Positions 62,252-64,000 of a stretch of 64,000 nt of DNA are shown piece after piece; within the stretch, counting starts at the first letter, position 1, and each line of letters opens with the position of its first letter. Position numbers and translations under genes: made by a program. This DNA is from Mesorhizobium sp. J8. GTDB taxonomy: Bacteria; Pseudomonadota; Alphaproteobacteria; Rhizobiales; Rhizobiaceae. The notes under the pieces were generated by a model that was not told where the DNA came from, made no database searches, and saw only the letters and a program-made list of their open reading frames with translations. The stretch spans positions 992,001-1,056,000 of the forward strand of contig NZ_AP024109.1 of assembly GCF_016591715.1 (NCBI RefSeq). The letters are read 5' to 3'.

Positions 62252-63783
62252 CAGTCGCCGCTCTCTGCCGCGCCGGTCTGCAAGGTCGCCTGTCTCGGTA
62301 TCATCACGTCGACGCGGCGGTTCCTGGCGCGGCCGTCAGCCGTGCCATTGTCGGCGATCGGTTCATCCTCACCCTTGCCGTCGGCACTGAGCCGCGACGG
62401 ATCGTTCAACTGTTTGGCCATCATCGCCTCCACGGCCTTGGCACGGGCTACCGAGAGGTCGAAATTCGATTTGAACTGGCTCGACTTCTTCGGTTTCACA
62501 TTGTCGGTGTGGCCGATGATGTTGATCGGTCCGGGTTCGGCGTCGAGCGCGGCGGCGAGATCGGCCGCGACCGGCTGGAACTGCGGCTTCAGGTCCGCCT
62601 GGCCCGATGCAAACAAAAGCTGGTTGTTGATCTCGACCACGATGAATGCGCCCTTCTCGCCGACGCTCAGCCCGCCGCCTGCGATCTCCTTGGCAAGTGC
62701 GGCGCGGATGCGGTCGATCTGGGCGGTATCCGGAGCCGCGGGCGGCGGCGGGCTGGCTTGCGCCGGCTCAGTGGGCGCCGCCACGCTGGCGCGCTCGATG
62801 GTGACGGGCGTCGATGGATTGAGCGCCAGCAACTCGCCCGCGGTCGCGTCGCCTTCATCGGTGATCAGCACCCGCAACCCGAAAAAAACCGCCGTCACCA
62901 GCGTCGCCGCGGCGGCCGCGACCGCCCAGAGCGGCAGCCGTGCCCTCGGCTTCGGCAGCGCCGCCGCCATGCCTTGCCAGCGTGGCGAGATGTCTTCGCC
63001 GGCGCGCGGTTTGAAGTAGCGCAGCGTGTCGTAGACGTCGCGCCGGACGCGTTCGAGCGTGTTTCGCTCCTTGGCCAGCCCCCGATACTGGCCCTCGAAG
63101 CCGAGCGACAGGCAGGCATGCATCAGCTCGAGCAGGTCGTAATGCGCTTCCGGCCTGGCGAGAATGTTGTTCAGCGCTTCGTAGAAGCCGGCGCCGGTCG
63201 GTTGGGTGTGGAAGAACCGCGCCACCAGGCTGTGCCGAAGCCAGCTGTCCTTGCTCGGCCAAGGCAAATTGCCGACAAGGTCGTCGGCGGTTTCGCAAAG
63301 GGCGAATTTGGCGATCCGTGCGTCTTGCTCGGCTACGCCTGCCTTCGCGATTGCAAGGTCGAAGGTCTCGATCGCATCGGCGATATGCTCTGCCAAGGGT
63401 GCGGCTTGCCGGTCGACCGGCATCAGCCGCAATTGGCCGAGAAGCATCAGCAGCGGCGCCGCCGCGGCGAGGATCGGATTGGCCGCGGTGTATTTCACGC
63501 CACTCGTGGCATCGAACAGGGCATCCTGCCGCACACCCGGCGCCGCATTCGCGGCTGTTCCCGGGGTTGGCCCTTGGAAGAGCACGGTTCCGGACGACCA
63601 GCCGGTGGGCATCTGCCGGCCGCCGCCGGGATCGAACACCGTCGCTTCGCGGGAGGGCGATGGGGTTGGCCGAGCGCCTTCCGGACCGGACCTCTCGGAG
63701 GCCGCAAGCGGCTTCTGCTTCGGCCGCGGCGCGCGGATGACGGTCTTGTCCGCCGGCTTGGAAGGATCGTCCTTCGAGCTCAT
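62251..63783 (-). CDS. tssL: Type VI secretion system protein TssL (DotU) with C-terminal OmpA domain
   Basis: A 510-residue protein. A Pro/Lys/Arg-rich cytosolic N-terminus (about 75 residues), the DotU-type domain (about 75-270, with PILAAAAPLLMLLGQLRLMP), a transmembrane helix (LPLWAVAAAAATLVTAVFFG, about 285), then an OmpA-like domain (about 380-495, INIIGHTDNVKPKKSSQFKS and RRVDVMIPR). This is the extended TssL form that holds peptidoglycan itself. ATG 63783 is used; a TTG at 63810 is an alternative. First gene of the visible minus-strand T6SS operon. Confidence 0.9.
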   Translation of the reverse strand: MSSKDDPSKPADKTVIRAPRPKQKPLAASERSGPEGARPTPSPSREATVFDPGGGRQMPTGWSSGTVLFQGPTPGTAANAAPGVRQDALFDATSGVKYTAANPILAAAAPLLMLLGQLRLMPVDRQAAPLAEHIADAIETFDLAIAKAGVAEQDARIAKFALCETADDLVGNLPWPSKDSWLRHSLVARFFHTQPTGAGFYEALNNILARPEAHYDLLELMHACLSLGFEGQYRGLAKERNTLERVRRDVYDTLRYFKPRAGEDISPRWQGMAAALPKPRARLPLWAVAAAAATLVTAVFFGLRVLITDEGDATAGELLALNPSTPVTIERASVAAPTEPAQASPPPPAAPDTAQIDRIRAALAKEIAGGGLSVGEKGAFIVVEINNQLLFASGQADLKPQFQPVAADLAAALDAEPGPINIIGHTDNVKPKKSSQFKSNFDLSVARAKAVEAMMAKQLNDPSRLSADGKGEDEPIADNGTADGRARNRRVDVMIPRQATLQTGAAESGD

Positions 63784-64000
63784 CGGGGGCGCCCCGCCTT
63801 CCCGCTGCAACGGGCATGTCTTCGGCCGGGGGAACGCATCTCAGGCTGAGCCTCGGCGGCGGGCCGCATGGAAAGGCTCATCTCGCCGAAACATGACATT
63901 GCTGCACACGCCCCAAGCCTCGCCGCCTTGCCCGCCGGGCCGGCGTCCCTGTGCATTCTAGTCGCCCGGATACCCAATTGAAACGGGCCGCGGATTGAAT
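63784..64000. other. Region upstream of tssL, no supported gene
   Basis: A 65-residue minus-strand ORF (63780-63977) has shadow-like composition and no domain. The last 217 bp probably hold the promoter of the tssL operon or a gap to the next T6SS gene outside the window; no box pair stands out. Confidence 0.4.

Noticed and set aside
59741..63019. Very long plus-strand ORF (1092 codons) opposite tssM/tssL
   Set aside because: It is antisense to two clearly conserved T6SS genes; composition is Arg/Gln/Ala-rich and no domain is visible. A GC-rich shadow ORF.
52402..63783. A complete type VI secretion locus
   Set aside because: Only tssL, tssM and accessory genes are present; sheath, tube, baseplate, ClpV, Hcp and VgrG genes are not in the window, so completeness cannot be claimed.
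63780..63977. Possible small gene upstream of tssL
   Set aside because: Only 65 codons, overlaps the tssL start region, and has no family features.
1..64000. tRNA, rRNA, CRISPR array, prophage, insertion sequence or riboswitch
   Set aside because: Looked for cloverleaf-like runs, regular short repeats, integrase/transposase motifs and conserved leader structures by eye; none was convincing.

Overview
The window reads as a high-GC alphaproteobacterial chromosome, most likely order Hyphomicrobiales (Rhizobiales) and Mesorhizobium-like. That placement is an inference. It rests on the rhizobial-type RhaD/RhaI pair, a DctB-DctD/DctA C4-dicarboxylate system under a sigma-54 promoter, the Ehu/Eut ectoine operon first known from Sinorhizobium, a RegB/RegA (ActS/ActR) pair, an Imp-type type VI secretion block, and several copies of a palindromic intergenic repeat. 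No rRNA, tRNA, CRISPR, prophage or insertion sequence was seen.

Left part (1-13.5 kb): rhamnose catabolism (rhaD, rhaI), an exported gamma-glutamyltransferase, two linked glycosyltransferase-like genes of unknown role, a small membrane protein, then dctD-dctB divergent from dctA. The dctB-dctA gap carries two palindromes placed like DctD sites and a -24/-12 promoter. A histidine phosphatase follows.

Middle left (13.6-23.5 kb): a 23S rRNA pseudouridine synthase, then an accessory patch holding an ATP-grasp-like protein, a soluble cytochrome P450, an acyltransferase-like protein and a sulfotransferase. After these come a secreted protein, a small GNAT-like protein, a LuxR-type regulator, a UDP-glucuronate-epimerase-like enzyme and an MFS transporter.

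Middle (23.5-30.6 kb): cyoABCD, a SURF1 gene and a RegB/RegA-type two-component pair, packed with overlapping stop/start codons as one redox operon. A perfect 21-bp palindrome lies upstream.

Ectoine block (30.6-45.3 kb): on the minus strand enuR, ehuA-ehuB-ehuC-ehuD and eutA-eutB-eutC-eutD-eutE; on the plus strand an AsnC/Lrp regulator (doeX), doeC, doeD and an extra MDR dehydrogenase. Together they import ectoine/hydroxyectoine, open and deacetylate the ring product to 2,4-diaminobutyrate, and convert that to aspartate.

Right part (45.7-64 kb): an envelope-centred block. Plus strand: two exported caspase-like proteins (one with Sel1 repeats, one with a C-terminal CXXCH motif), a poly-glycine lipoprotein, a YceI-OmpA fusion and a small OmpA protein. 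Minus strand: a DUF6931-like gene and a type VI secretion operon of tssL, tssM, a PP2C phosphatase, a Ser/Thr kinase, a DUF1036 protein and a membrane-anchored M23 peptidase/lysozyme-like fusion. The sheath, tube, baseplate and ClpV genes are not in the window.
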